DNA of 11,206 bases from positions 1 through 11,206 of the forward strand of contig CAKMZG010000076.1 in assembly GCA_929200335.1 (NCBI GenBank), given 5' to 3'. Under the pieces are notes generated by a model, which did not search any database, was not told the origin of the DNA, and saw nothing but the letters and a program-made list of their open reading frames with translations. How positions within the stretch are numbered: position 1 is the stretch's first letter; each line of letters opens with the position of its first letter. Source of the stretch: an uncultured Alphaproteobacteria bacterium (GTDB taxonomy: Bacteria; Pseudomonadota; Alphaproteobacteria; Rhizobiales; Rhizobiaceae). Shown here piece after piece: positions 1 to 6,948 of the stretch. Both the position numbers and the translations under genes were made by a program.

Positions 1-21
1 TTATACTATAGTCTAGTAAAT

Positions 22-681
22 CTATTCTGGAAGTTTCACAATAGTGTCTTTTTGACCATTTAAAATATGATCTGTTAAAATTTGTACTGCTTTATCTGCA
101 TCGCGACTTAAAACGGCTTGAAAAATTTCATGATGTTCATCAATCGCTGATTGTCCGCGATAGGTTAATACAAGCATTTGATAGCGTAAATATTTATCGT
201 AAATGGTTGAATGCAATTTTAAGAGGTTTTCATTATTGCAGGCTTCAATGGTAGCAAGATGAAACTCGCCATCATAGCGCTTCCACATTTCAATATCATC
301 TTTATTGCCTTCTAAAACACGCTTCTCCATGGCATGCAATTTATGGTGCGCGGCCACAACTTTTGCTTCCCATTCAGTATTGCCATTTTCTATAGAATAG
401 CGAAGTGCATTGCATTCTAAGAGTACGCGAAGATTCGTGATTTCTTCTAAATCTTTGCGCGATACATCGGTGACAAAAAATCCACGTTGCTCTTCGGCTT
501 TTACAAAGCCATCGCTGGAAAGTCTGTTTAGCATTTCACGTAGCGTTGAAACGCTGGCATCATAATTATTTTTGAGGGTTCCCAGTTTCAGCTTTGTGCC
601 TGGCGCGATGATACCAAAAATAATGTCATGCTTTATTTTTTCATATGTACTTGAGCCTACGGTGGTAGCGTCTTTTATCAT
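22..681 (-). CDS. GntR family transcriptional regulator, FCD (FadR-like) subfamily
   Basis: Ligand-responsive DNA-binding protein of 219 residues, the usual size for the family. The N-terminal winged helix (about residues 10-72) carries the typical pattern of a YEKIKHDI helix, APGTKL turn, S-TLRE recognition helix and a wing ending GFFVTDV. The C-terminal all-helical FCD domain (about 76-210) shows the usual metal-site residues D137, H141, H183 and H205, so it probably binds a carboxylate effector through a metal ion. The start is supported by a GAGG ribosome site just upstream (plus-strand CCTC at 687-690). It is divergent from the oxidoreductase/TRAP cluster across a 251-base gap that holds a 19-base near-palindrome. 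By the usual logic of such layouts it is the local regulator, probably a repressor released by the imported substrate or an intermediate. The effector cannot be read from the sequence. Confidence 0.93.
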   Translation of the reverse strand: MIKDATTVGSSTYEKIKHDIIFGIIAPGTKLKLGTLKNNYDASVSTLREMLNRLSSDGFVKAEEQRGFFVTDVSRKDLEEITNLRVLLECNALRYSIENGNTEWEAKVVAAHHKLHAMEKRVLEGNKDDIEMWKRYDGEFHLATIEACNNENLLKLHSTIYDKYLRYQMLVLTYRGQSAIDEHHEIFQAVLSRDADKAVQILTDHILNGQKDTIVKLPE

Positions 682-727
682 AGAAACCTCATATTTAATG
701 CAAAATAGCAGTATCTCATATATTTCT

Positions 728-746
728 CATGTTTATGATATACATG
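728..746. promoter_or_regulatory. Near-perfect 19-base palindrome, candidate GntR operator
   Basis: CATGTTTATGATATACATG pairs at eight of nine positions around a central G, with only the pair 733/741 mismatched. It lies 47 bases upstream of the gntR start, in the divergent intergenic region. FCD-type GntR dimers bind short palindromes of this kind, often with T/A-rich cores. The core TATGATAT (734-741) recurs inverted at 760-767 and again at 2024-2031 ahead of dctP. Binding by the neighbouring regulator is inferred. Confidence 0.45.
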
Positions 747-757
747 CAAGAAAAATA

Positions 758-785
758 AAATATCATATATTATTGTAAATATCAT
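758..785. repeat. Two direct copies of AAATATCAT in the divergent promoter region
   Basis: AAATATCAT occurs at 758-766 and 777-785, a 19-base period, close to two helical turns. An inverted copy, ATGATATTT, is at 2025-2033 between the oxidoreductase and dctP. Copies in both intergenic regions that would need control make this a plausible secondary regulator site. The surroundings are very AT-rich, so chance is a real alternative. Confidence 0.3.
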
Positions 786-922
786 TTTATTTTGCTATTG
801 TCAGTTTGCATTATCTTATCTAAAAGATGCTTATCACAGCCAAGGCATGGTCTTTGATTAAAGTTCTAAATTGACTGTATTTAATATAACCTCGCTTAAA
901 TTTAGGCGATTTGTTTTGGGAG

Positions 923-936
923 GCATCTTAAGATGC
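923..936 (+). promoter_or_regulatory. Perfect 14-base palindrome over the oxidoreductase start codon
   Basis: GCATCTTAAGATGC is a perfect inverted repeat that begins at the last base of the GGGAGG ribosome site and contains the ATG (933-935). In RNA it could fold as a 5-bp stem (GCAUC/GAUGC) with a UUAA loop and occlude the start codon. As DNA it could be an operator. Either role is inferred; the palindrome itself is seen directly. Confidence 0.4.
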
Positions 937-2009
937 AAAAGAAGATTGCCATTGTTGGTGCTGGATTAATTGGCAAAAGACATATTGAAGCTGCATCTTA
1001 TGTTGATAATATTTCAATTAGTGCAATCGTTGATACCAGTTGCGATGCAAGCACTTATGCAGATGAGAATAGTATTCCATTATTTCCTAGTATTGATGCC
1101 TTATTTAAATCTCAAAATCCTGATGGCATTATTTTATGTACGCCAACTAATTTGCATGTGGTGCAGGGATTAGAATGTATTTCTCATAATTGCCCTGTGT
1201 TAATTGAAAAACCAATTGCTGTTGAAGCTACAAAAGCTGAAGGGCTTGTGCAGTTTGCTAAAGAGCGCTCTGTTCCTATTTTAGTAGGTCACCATCGCCG
1301 CCATAACCCGATTATTCAATGTGCAAAACAGGCCATTGAGGATGGGCAATTAGGCGAGATTCGTAGTGTTAATGCCATGTGCTGGTTTTATAAACCAGAT
1401 GAATATTTTGAAATTGCTCCATGGCGCAAGGCACTGGGAGCGGGGCCTATTTCAGTGAATTTGGTGCATGATATCGATCTTATTCGATATCTTTGTGGCG
1501 AGGTGAAATCTGTAGTAGCCGTCTCAACACCTGCAAAACGGGGTTTTGAAAATGAAGATTTGGCAGCCGCAATTCTACGGTTTGAGAATGGTGTTATAGG
1601 AACGATTTCCGTTTCAGACTCTGCTGTGTCGCCCTGGAGTTGGGAAATGACATCTGGGGAATATCCAGTTTACCCTAAAACAGATCAATTTTGTTATCAG
1701 ATCTCAGGCTCAAAGGGCGCTTTGTCTATTCCTGATCTAAAACTATGGCAGCATGAAAATGAACCAGATTGGTGGTCGCCAATTAGCGCCACGATGCAAC
1801 CTTATAAAAGTGCAGATCCATTGATTATGCAATTATCGCATTTTGCTGAGGTTATTGAGGGCAATGAAATTCCATTGGTTTCTGGGGAAGAGGGATTGAA
1901 AACTTTGCAGGTTATTGAAGCTATTCAAACCTCAGCAGCCAAAGGAGTAGAGGTAAATATCGAAGAACTTTACGCTTCAGAACCGCAGGTTTCTGGTATT
2001 TTCGCATAG
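933..2009 (+). CDS. Gfo/Idh/MocA family NAD(P)-dependent oxidoreductase
   Basis: Cytoplasmic dehydrogenase of 358 residues, the usual length for the family. The N-terminal Rossmann fold carries the dinucleotide motif GAGLIG (9-14), followed by the family hallmark EKPIAV (92-97) with the conserved Lys93. The C-terminal alpha/beta domain starts around residue 125 and contains GAGPISVNLVHDID (169-182), which supplies the expected His179 and Asp182 for proton transfer. Members oxidise or reduce a hydroxyl on sugars, inositols and cyclic polyols; some act on quinate- or shikimate-like compounds. The substrate cannot be fixed here. It is the first plus-strand gene, ahead of the TRAP genes and the QuiC-like fusion, so I infer that it oxidises the imported compound or a derivative. 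The start is set by GGGAGG 9 bases upstream and immediate homology from residue 3. Confidence 0.92.
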   Translation: MQKKIAIVGAGLIGKRHIEAASYVDNISISAIVDTSCDASTYADENSIPLFPSIDALFKSQNPDGIILCTPTNLHVVQGLECISHNCPVLIEKPIAVEATKAEGLVQFAKERSVPILVGHHRRHNPIIQCAKQAIEDGQLGEIRSVNAMCWFYKPDEYFEIAPWRKALGAGPISVNLVHDIDLIRYLCGEVKSVVAVSTPAKRGFENEDLAAAILRFENGVIGTISVSDSAVSPWSWEMTSGEYPVYPKTDQFCYQISGSKGALSIPDLKLWQHENEPDWWSPISATMQPYKSADPLIMQLSHFAEVIEGNEIPLVSGEEGLKTLQVIEAIQTSAAKGVEVNIEELYASEPQVSGIFA

Positions 2010-2023
2010 AATTTTTATAAATG

Positions 2024-2043
2024 TATGATATTTTTAAAAATAT
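2024..2043. promoter_or_regulatory. AT-rich palindrome and repeated TATGATAT element upstream of dctP
   Basis: The 97-base gap between the oxidoreductase and dctP contains TATGATAT (2024-2031), identical to the core of the palindrome at 728-746, overlapping the perfect 16-base palindrome ATATTTTTAAAAATAT (2028-2043). It may be a second regulator site controlling a promoter for the highly translatable dctP. It is not GC-rich enough to be a terminator. The rest of the gap is T/A-rich, and no clear -35/-10 pair is visible. Confidence 0.3.
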
Positions 2044-2093
2044 ATTGTTTTTTATAAAAACTTCAGTTAACTTTAAAAAATCTTCACATTCTT

Positions 2094-2100
2094 AAGGAGG
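2094..2100 (+). promoter_or_regulatory. Strong Shine-Dalgarno site of dctP
   Basis: AAGGAGG with a 6-base spacer to ATG is the best ribosome site in the window. It fits the need for abundant periplasmic receptor. Confidence 0.8.
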
Positions 2101-2106
2101 AATACA

Positions 2107-3111
2107 ATGACTAAAATAACTCGACGTATAGCAATGCTTGCTCTATCTGCAGCATTTGCATTCACTGGCACAGCAGTAAGTTTTGCTGATGATAAAATAA
2201 AACTTCGCATGTCTTACTCAGGTTCAAAAACTGATCAACGTTCAGTAGCTTTTGAAGAAGTTTTTGCACCAGCAGTAGCAGATTTTGCAGAATATAAGCC
2301 AAGCTATAACTCAAGCCTTTTTGATCAAGGTACTGAATTAGAAGCAATGGCACGTGGCAATCTTGAATTGACGTTCGCATCTGCTCAAGAACTAGCTCAA
2401 TATATTCCAGAATTTTCAATCTTCACTGCTGGTTATGTTCACCAAAATGCTGATCATCAGTTGGCTGTTTTTGCTGCTCCGCTAATGGACGATTTTAAGA
2501 AAAAAGTTGAAGAAACTTTGAAAGTTAAATTGCTTTCAGTAATTTATTTGGGTCGTCGTCAGCTTAACCTTCGTCCTTCAAAAGATGAGTTGATGGTTAA
2601 AACTCCTGCTGATCTTAAAGGCGTTAACCTACGTATGCCTGGTACAGATTCTTGGCAGTTCCTAGGTAAAGCTTTAGGCGCATCTCCAACACCAATGGCT
2701 TTTGCCGAGGTTTATACCGGTCTTCAATCTGGTGCTATTGATGGTCAAGATAACCCATTGCCAACTACAGTTGATAAAAAATTCTACGAAGTAACAAAGC
2801 AAATCGTTCTTACATCACATTTGGTTGATTTGAACTATGCTGCTATTTCACTAAAAACTTGGAATGCTCTTTCAGCAGATCAACAAAAAACTTTAGAAAA
2901 AGCAGCAACAGATGCTGCTGCTCTAGGCCGTAAGAATCAATTAGCTCAAGAAGGCGAATTGGTTGATTTCCTAAAAAAGCAAGGCCTAGAAGTATATGAG
3001 CCAGATGTTGCTGCATTCCGTAATGCTGTACAAGCTGCATATAAAGACAGTGATTTTGCTAAAAGCTGGCCTGAAGGCGTTTTGGATAAAATCAACGCAT
3101 TAGGAAAATAA
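2107..3111 (+). CDS. dctP: TRAP transporter substrate-binding protein, DctP family
   Basis: Periplasmic solute receptor of 334 residues, typical for DctP. Residues 1-27 are a Sec signal peptide: a positively charged start (KITRR), a hydrophobic stretch, and a probable cleavage site after SFA, before DDK. The mature part shows the family features: the LRMPG segment with Arg176, the arginine that normally salt-bridges the substrate carboxylate, then FAEVYTGLQSGAIDGQDNP (199-217) with Asn216 in the binding cleft. The ligand is therefore an organic acid, identity unknown. AAGGAGG at 2094-2100, six bases before the ATG, is a near-ideal ribosome site. The gene is followed at once by an intrinsic terminator, an arrangement that yields more receptor than membrane subunits. 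Partners are the DctQ and DctM subunits encoded next. Confidence 0.95.
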   Translation: MTKITRRIAMLALSAAFAFTGTAVSFADDKIKLRMSYSGSKTDQRSVAFEEVFAPAVADFAEYKPSYNSSLFDQGTELEAMARGNLELTFASAQELAQYIPEFSIFTAGYVHQNADHQLAVFAAPLMDDFKKKVEETLKVKLLSVIYLGRRQLNLRPSKDELMVKTPADLKGVNLRMPGTDSWQFLGKALGASPTPMAFAEVYTGLQSGAIDGQDNPLPTTVDKKFYEVTKQIVLTSHLVDLNYAAISLKTWNALSADQQKTLEKAATDAAALGRKNQLAQEGELVDFLKKQGLEVYEPDVAAFRNAVQAAYKDSDFAKSWPEGVLDKINALGK

Positions 3112-3119
3112 TTTTATTA

Positions 3120-3157
3120 ATAGCCAAATTATTTAAGTATAATTTGGCTATTTTTTT
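3120..3157 (+). terminator. Intrinsic terminator between dctP and dctQ
   Basis: A perfect 13-bp stem, ATAGCCAAATTAT (3120-3132) with ATAATTTGGCTAT (3139-3151), closes a 6-base loop and runs into a T tract (3151-3157). It starts 9 bases after the dctP stop codon. Because dctQ and dctM must be co-expressed with dctP, it probably acts as a partial terminator that grades expression within the operon, unless dctQ has its own promoter in 3158-3250. Confidence 0.85.
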
Positions 3158-3250
3158 ATTCTTTTTTTGCAATTCAAATAAATACTATCCCTGTCTGTGG
3201 GGGATTATGCTGCATCATGACATTGATGCTGTAAAAATGGAGGAAGTGGG

Positions 3251-3769
3251 ATGAATTTTTGGAGAACCCATCTTAGAAATGTAGCAGAATTTTTTACAGC
3301 TACTATGTTGGCCGTAATGTTCTTTACATTTGTGGTTCAAATTATTGCGAGATATTTCTTTACACCAATTGGATGGACTGTTGAGCTTATTTCGGTGTTA
3401 TGGATTTGGGTTATTTTTATAGGTAATGCATTCGTTGTGCGAGGGCGCGATCATGTAACATTCGATATTCTATATCTTTGGGCGCCTAATAAAGTGCGAC
3501 GCTTTATGGCAATTTTATCCGCCACTGTCGTTGGGGGGATATTCCTTTGGTCATTTTTGCCAACTTGGGATTATTTCCAGTTTTTAAACATTAAAACAAC
3601 TCCATTATTGAAAATACCATTCAATTGGTTTTTTTCGTGCTTTATAATATTTTTAGTAGCAGCTATTATCTATTCGCTCCTAAAAATCCGTGAAGCAATT
3701 CGTGATGAACTTCCGGTTAGCCCAAATGAAATTCATCTGGCTGCTATGACTGAGGGAGAAGACAAATGA
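3251..3769 (+). CDS. dctQ: TRAP transporter small permease subunit, DctQ family
   Basis: Inner-membrane protein of 172 residues with four predicted membrane segments at about 13-36, 43-63, 85-105 and 126-146, the standard DctQ topology. Family positions are visible: W42 and E45 leading into segment 2, Gly58 within it, then RGRDHVTFDI (64-73) with H68 and D72. DctQ pairs with DctM to form the sodium-driven translocation unit that receives ligand from DctP. GGAGG at 3239-3243 precedes the ATG by 7 bases. The stop codon overlaps the dctM start in an ATGA, so the two are translationally coupled. The hydrophilic C-terminal tail (about 147-172) is cytoplasmic and poorly conserved in the family. Confidence 0.93.
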   Translation: MNFWRTHLRNVAEFFTATMLAVMFFTFVVQIIARYFFTPIGWTVELISVLWIWVIFIGNAFVVRGRDHVTFDILYLWAPNKVRRFMAILSATVVGGIFLWSFLPTWDYFQFLNIKTTPLLKIPFNWFFSCFIIFLVAAIIYSLLKIREAIRDELPVSPNEIHLAAMTEGEDK

Positions 3770-5061
3770 GTTTTGAACTTTTATTATTCTTAATTGCACT
3801 ATTCTCTCTAGCCGGAATTGGCACCCCTATCGGCTATTCAATTCTAGTTGCATCTTTGGTTTATCTTGGTGTTGCAGGTGCTGATTTAGCACTTGCAGGT
3901 GAAAAGATTTTTAGCGGCCTTTATAAAAGCTTTGTCTTATTAGCTGTGCCTTTGTTTATCGTTGCCGCCAACATTATGAATGCGGGCAGTATCTCTGATC
4001 GATTGCTAAATTTCTGCGTTGCTATGGTGGGTAGGTTTAAAGGTGGTCTCGGTCATGTGAATGTTGTGGCCTCATTAATCTTTTCTGGCATGTCCGGTTC
4101 TGCTGTTGCAGATGCTGCGGGCATTGGTAAAATCATCATTGATATGATGCGTAAAGATGGTCGCTTTCCTGCAGGCTATGCCGCAGCTATTACTGCTGCC
4201 TCGGCTACTATTGGGCCAATTATCCCACCATCCATTCCAATGGTTTTATATGCGTTAGTTTCAGATACATCTATTACGGCATTATTTGCAGCCGGCATTG
4301 TTCCAGGTCTTATGATGGGCATGGCATTGATGATCATGAATACCTATATGGCTAAAAAGCGTGGTTTTAAAGATGAAGATCCTGTGCCATTGGCGCAATT
4401 ACCAAGCGTTACGAAAAAGGCATTTCCTGCACTTATGATGCCGGTTATTTTGCTCTATGGTATTTATGGTGGTGTTGCTACGCCAACTGAAGCAGCAGCA
4501 ATTGCAGCATTTTATGCTTTGTTGGTGGCTGCATTTTTATACCGCGCTCTATCTTTAAAAAGCCTCTATGAAATTTTTGTAGAGAGCTCGCGCTCTGCGG
4601 CATCTGTTGGTCTTGTTATTGGCGGTGCATTCATTTTAAATTACATTGTGATCACTGAAGGCATACCCGATTTAATTGCTGATAGTTTGGTAGGTTTAGA
4701 TATTTCTCCAATCTTATTCCTAATAGCAGTAAATATTTTGATCCTTTGCCTTGGTTGCATATTGGATGGCACTACAATTATTTTGGTGATTGTGCCGCTG
4801 TTTATTCCAGTATGTAAAGCGCTGGGAATTGATCTTGTGCATTTTGGCGTATTGGTTGTTGTAAACTCAATGATCGGTTTAATCACACCACCCTACGGCA
4901 TTTTACTATTTGTTATTAATGCTGTCACAGGTATCTCATTAAAAGAAATCATTAATGAAATTTGGGCGTTCCTATTCATGTTAATCATTGCTTTGATTAT
5001 TATGATGTTCTCACCAAATCTTATTTTGTGGCTACCACGTCTAGTTGGTTACCAAGGGTAA
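3766..5061 (+). CDS. dctM: TRAP transporter large permease subunit, DctM family
   Basis: Multi-spanning inner-membrane subunit of 431 residues, full length for DctM (usually about 425-430), forming the transport channel of the sodium-coupled TRAP system. Signature segments appear in order: GTPIG (19-23), SGMSGSAVADAAGIG (107-121), GPIIPPSIP (150-158), GVATPTEAAA (236-245), LDGTTIIL (333-340) and ITPPYG (373-378). These are the two elevator-domain repeats with their substrate/sodium hairpins. The start overlaps the dctQ stop by four bases. The next gene follows after six bases, so import and catabolism genes lie on one transcript. TRAP substrates are almost always carboxylates or sulfonates; DctM residues do not tell which. 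Confidence 0.95.
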   Translation: MSFELLLFLIALFSLAGIGTPIGYSILVASLVYLGVAGADLALAGEKIFSGLYKSFVLLAVPLFIVAANIMNAGSISDRLLNFCVAMVGRFKGGLGHVNVVASLIFSGMSGSAVADAAGIGKIIIDMMRKDGRFPAGYAAAITAASATIGPIIPPSIPMVLYALVSDTSITALFAAGIVPGLMMGMALMIMNTYMAKKRGFKDEDPVPLAQLPSVTKKAFPALMMPVILLYGIYGGVATPTEAAAIAAFYALLVAAFLYRALSLKSLYEIFVESSRSAASVGLVIGGAFILNYIVITEGIPDLIADSLVGLDISPILFLIAVNILILCLGCILDGTTIILVIVPLFIPVCKALGIDLVHFGVLVVVNSMIGLITPPYGILLFVINAVTGISLKEIINEIWAFLFMLIIALIIMMFSPNLILWLPRLVGYQG

Positions 5062-5067
5062 TTAAAA

Positions 5068-6921
5068 ATGGAACTCAGCATCTCGACTAGTCTGTTATAC
5101 GGCAGTATAGAAGACAAAATTAAACAAGTTGCAGATGCTGGGTTCCAAGCAATTGATATCAATACCCAAGATATTATTTGTTCTGATTTGAATATAAAAT
5201 CCATCCGCAATTTTGCTGAGCAATCTTCCATTAAAATTAACAAGTACCAGCCGTTCTATGATTTAGAAGGTTCTAGTGAAAAGAACATTAAATTCAAAAA
5301 ATTTGAATATTTTTTAACTGATGCAAAAGCCATTGGCGCGTCAATAATTCTTTTAGGCTCATCATGTGATATCAAGCCTAGCATTGAACGCTCTATCTTA
5401 GTTGATGATCTAAAAAAGGCTGCTGAATTAGCTGCAAAGTTTAATCTCAAAATTGCTTATCTCGCTATGCCATGGTCGCCTATTATTCATACGACAGAGC
5501 AAGCTTATGAAATGGTAAAATCTGTTGATCATGATGCTTTTGGTTTAGCAATTAATTCTTATTTTGCGCTTGCCGATGGCTCTAAGCCTGCAAAATTTCG
5601 TGAGATTGATGGTAGCAAAATTTTTTCAGTTCAGCTTGCGGATGCGCCACTTTCAAAGTTTGATATTTCAAAACTTAAGCATGAATTTGCTTGCCTTCCA
5701 GGGCTGGGTGATTTGAATTTACCAAGCTTTATAAAAAGTTTAATTGAAAGCGGCTATGAAGGCTCTTTCTCTTTAGCGCGCATGGGTCGAAAATCAGGAC
5801 TTGGTGAATTTCCTGCTATTAATGGTATACGCGCCTTATTAAACGTTATTGATAAAAGCAGAGAAAATATTGCCCCAGAAGTTGAGGACAAAATTTTAGA
5901 TTTACCAAGGCGAGCAAAATTAAAAGGTGTTGAGTTTTTAGAATTCACATTGGATGCTACTTCTGCTGATGATTTTAGAACCCTGTTAAAAACTTTATGT
6001 TTTCGTAAAGAACGCAAACATGTAAATAAGCCAGTAGAATTTTGGCGCCAAGGTGCTATTAATATTGTGCTGAATGTTGCACAAAGTGGATTTGCAAAAG
6101 AGGCATTGGATGCAAATGGCCCTGGCCTTTGTGATTTGGGATTGCGGGTTGAAGATGCCCATGCGACTAAATCACGGGCAGAAGCCTTTTATTCAGAGAC
6201 ATTTTCTCAAACCCTTGGTGATGGTGAATTAGACATTCCAGCTATTCATAGCATTGGGCATTCGCTGATTCATTTTATAGATGAAAAATCTGAGTTGCAT
6301 CGAGTATGGGATATTGAATTTGAGAGCTTAGATAATAATAAATTTGAACGCCCAGCAGGCTTGCGCAAAATAGATCATTTGGCGCTTACCATGCATGAGA
6401 ATAAATTAGATAATTGGTTGTTATTTTTTCTAAGTGTTTTTGAAATGAAAAAGTCGCCTCTAGTTGATGTTAGCGACCCTGGCGGTGTTGTTTATTCGCG
6501 CGCAGTAGAGAGCAGTGAGGGTGATCTACGTTTGAATTTAAATGGGGCAAGTTCACAAAATACATTTTCTGGTTTATTTTTGGCAGAGCGAAAAAATGCT
6601 GGTCTTCAACACATGGCCTTTTCTACAGATGATATTTTTGAAACCTCACAGATCCTACATGAAGCAGGCTTTCAAAGGCTATCAATGCCCGAAAACTATT
6701 ATAATGAACTCGCTATGCAATTTGAGCTAAGCACTGAATTTAAATCTCAATTACAAGAAGAAAACATTCTTTATTCAAGAAACAGCAGTGGAGAATTTTT
6801 TCAAATTTATAGTCAATCCATTTGGGATGGATTCTTTATTGAGATTGTAGAGCGCCGTAAAGGCTATAGCGGTTATGGTGCGCGCAATGCGCCCGTGCGA
6901 TTAGCAGCCCAAAGCCGATAA
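5068..6921 (+). CDS. QuiC-type fusion: TIM-barrel (sugar phosphate isomerase/epimerase-like) plus HPPD-like VOC domain; barrel metal site degenerate
   Basis: A 617-residue protein co-linear with the proteobacterial QuiC-type 3-dehydroshikimate dehydratases. Residues 1 to about 265 form an AP-endonuclease-2-like TIM barrel; about 283-400 a first VOC module (GVEFLEF, RQGAINIVLN); about 430-617 a second, HPPD-like VOC module. The second keeps a full His-His-Glu iron triad: H437 (KIDHLAL), H515 (GLQHMAF) and E592 (FFIEIVERR), plus the HPPD-like GYSGYG ending. The barrel is unusual: where QuiC enzymes have metal ligands Glu, Asp, Gln and Glu, this protein has L132, N163, Q189 and A237; the family's His after Asp-Ser-Phe is F166, and Arg of the FQPFRDFEG motif is Y64. 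Metal-dependent dehydration of 3-dehydroshikimate is thus unlikely, and the VOC half may be the active part. It lies six bases after dctM and before the citryl-CoA lyase gene. No quiC symbol is given because the activity is in doubt. Confidence 0.9.
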   Translation: MELSISTSLLYGSIEDKIKQVADAGFQAIDINTQDIICSDLNIKSIRNFAEQSSIKINKYQPFYDLEGSSEKNIKFKKFEYFLTDAKAIGASIILLGSSCDIKPSIERSILVDDLKKAAELAAKFNLKIAYLAMPWSPIIHTTEQAYEMVKSVDHDAFGLAINSYFALADGSKPAKFREIDGSKIFSVQLADAPLSKFDISKLKHEFACLPGLGDLNLPSFIKSLIESGYEGSFSLARMGRKSGLGEFPAINGIRALLNVIDKSRENIAPEVEDKILDLPRRAKLKGVEFLEFTLDATSADDFRTLLKTLCFRKERKHVNKPVEFWRQGAINIVLNVAQSGFAKEALDANGPGLCDLGLRVEDAHATKSRAEAFYSETFSQTLGDGELDIPAIHSIGHSLIHFIDEKSELHRVWDIEFESLDNNKFERPAGLRKIDHLALTMHENKLDNWLLFFLSVFEMKKSPLVDVSDPGGVVYSRAVESSEGDLRLNLNGASSQNTFSGLFLAERKNAGLQHMAFSTDDIFETSQILHEAGFQRLSMPENYYNELAMQFELSTEFKSQLQEENILYSRNSSGEFFQIYSQSIWDGFFIEIVERRKGYSGYGARNAPVRLAAQSR

Positions 6922-6948
6922 TTTAAAATCTAAAAAAGGTAAATGCGA

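Larger units (their letters stand above)
682..932. other. Divergent intergenic region between gntR and the oxidoreductase gene
   Basis: This gap of 251 bases has no credible gene; one short open frame runs through it but has no coding character. It must hold the promoters of both divergent transcription units. A TTGACT element at 871-876 could be a -35 box for the plus-strand gene, but I see no well-spaced -10 partner, so no promoter is called. GGGAGG at 918-923 is a good ribosome site for the oxidoreductase, 9 bases before its ATG. The heptamer AAGATGC occurs at 824-830 and again at 930-936. Confidence 0.6.

Noticed and set aside
871..901. Sigma-70 promoter for the oxidoreductase gene
   Set aside because: TTGACT at 871-876 is a fair -35 box, but the only -10-like sequences (CTTAAA, TTAAAT near 895-901) match poorly and need an 18-19 base spacer.
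2028..2043. Intrinsic terminator after the oxidoreductase gene
   Set aside because: The 16-base palindrome ATATTTTTAAAAATAT has no G-C pairs and no separate T tract, so it is more likely a DNA-level element or simply AT-rich sequence.
2107..2187. Twin-arginine (Tat) signal on the TRAP binding protein
   Set aside because: TRR is present, but the following residues are IAM rather than x-F-L-K, and a c-region with SFA fits ordinary Sec export.
5049..6017. Minus-strand open frames within dctM and the fusion gene (for example 5049-5243 and 5754-6017), and similar frames elsewhere
   Set aside because: They lie wholly opposite or inside strongly conserved coding sequence, have no ribosome sites or family features, and are shadows of the real genes.
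5068..6921. Straight call as 3-dehydroshikimate dehydratase QuiC
   Set aside because: Overall architecture matches, but three of four barrel metal ligands, a conserved His and a likely substrate Arg are replaced.
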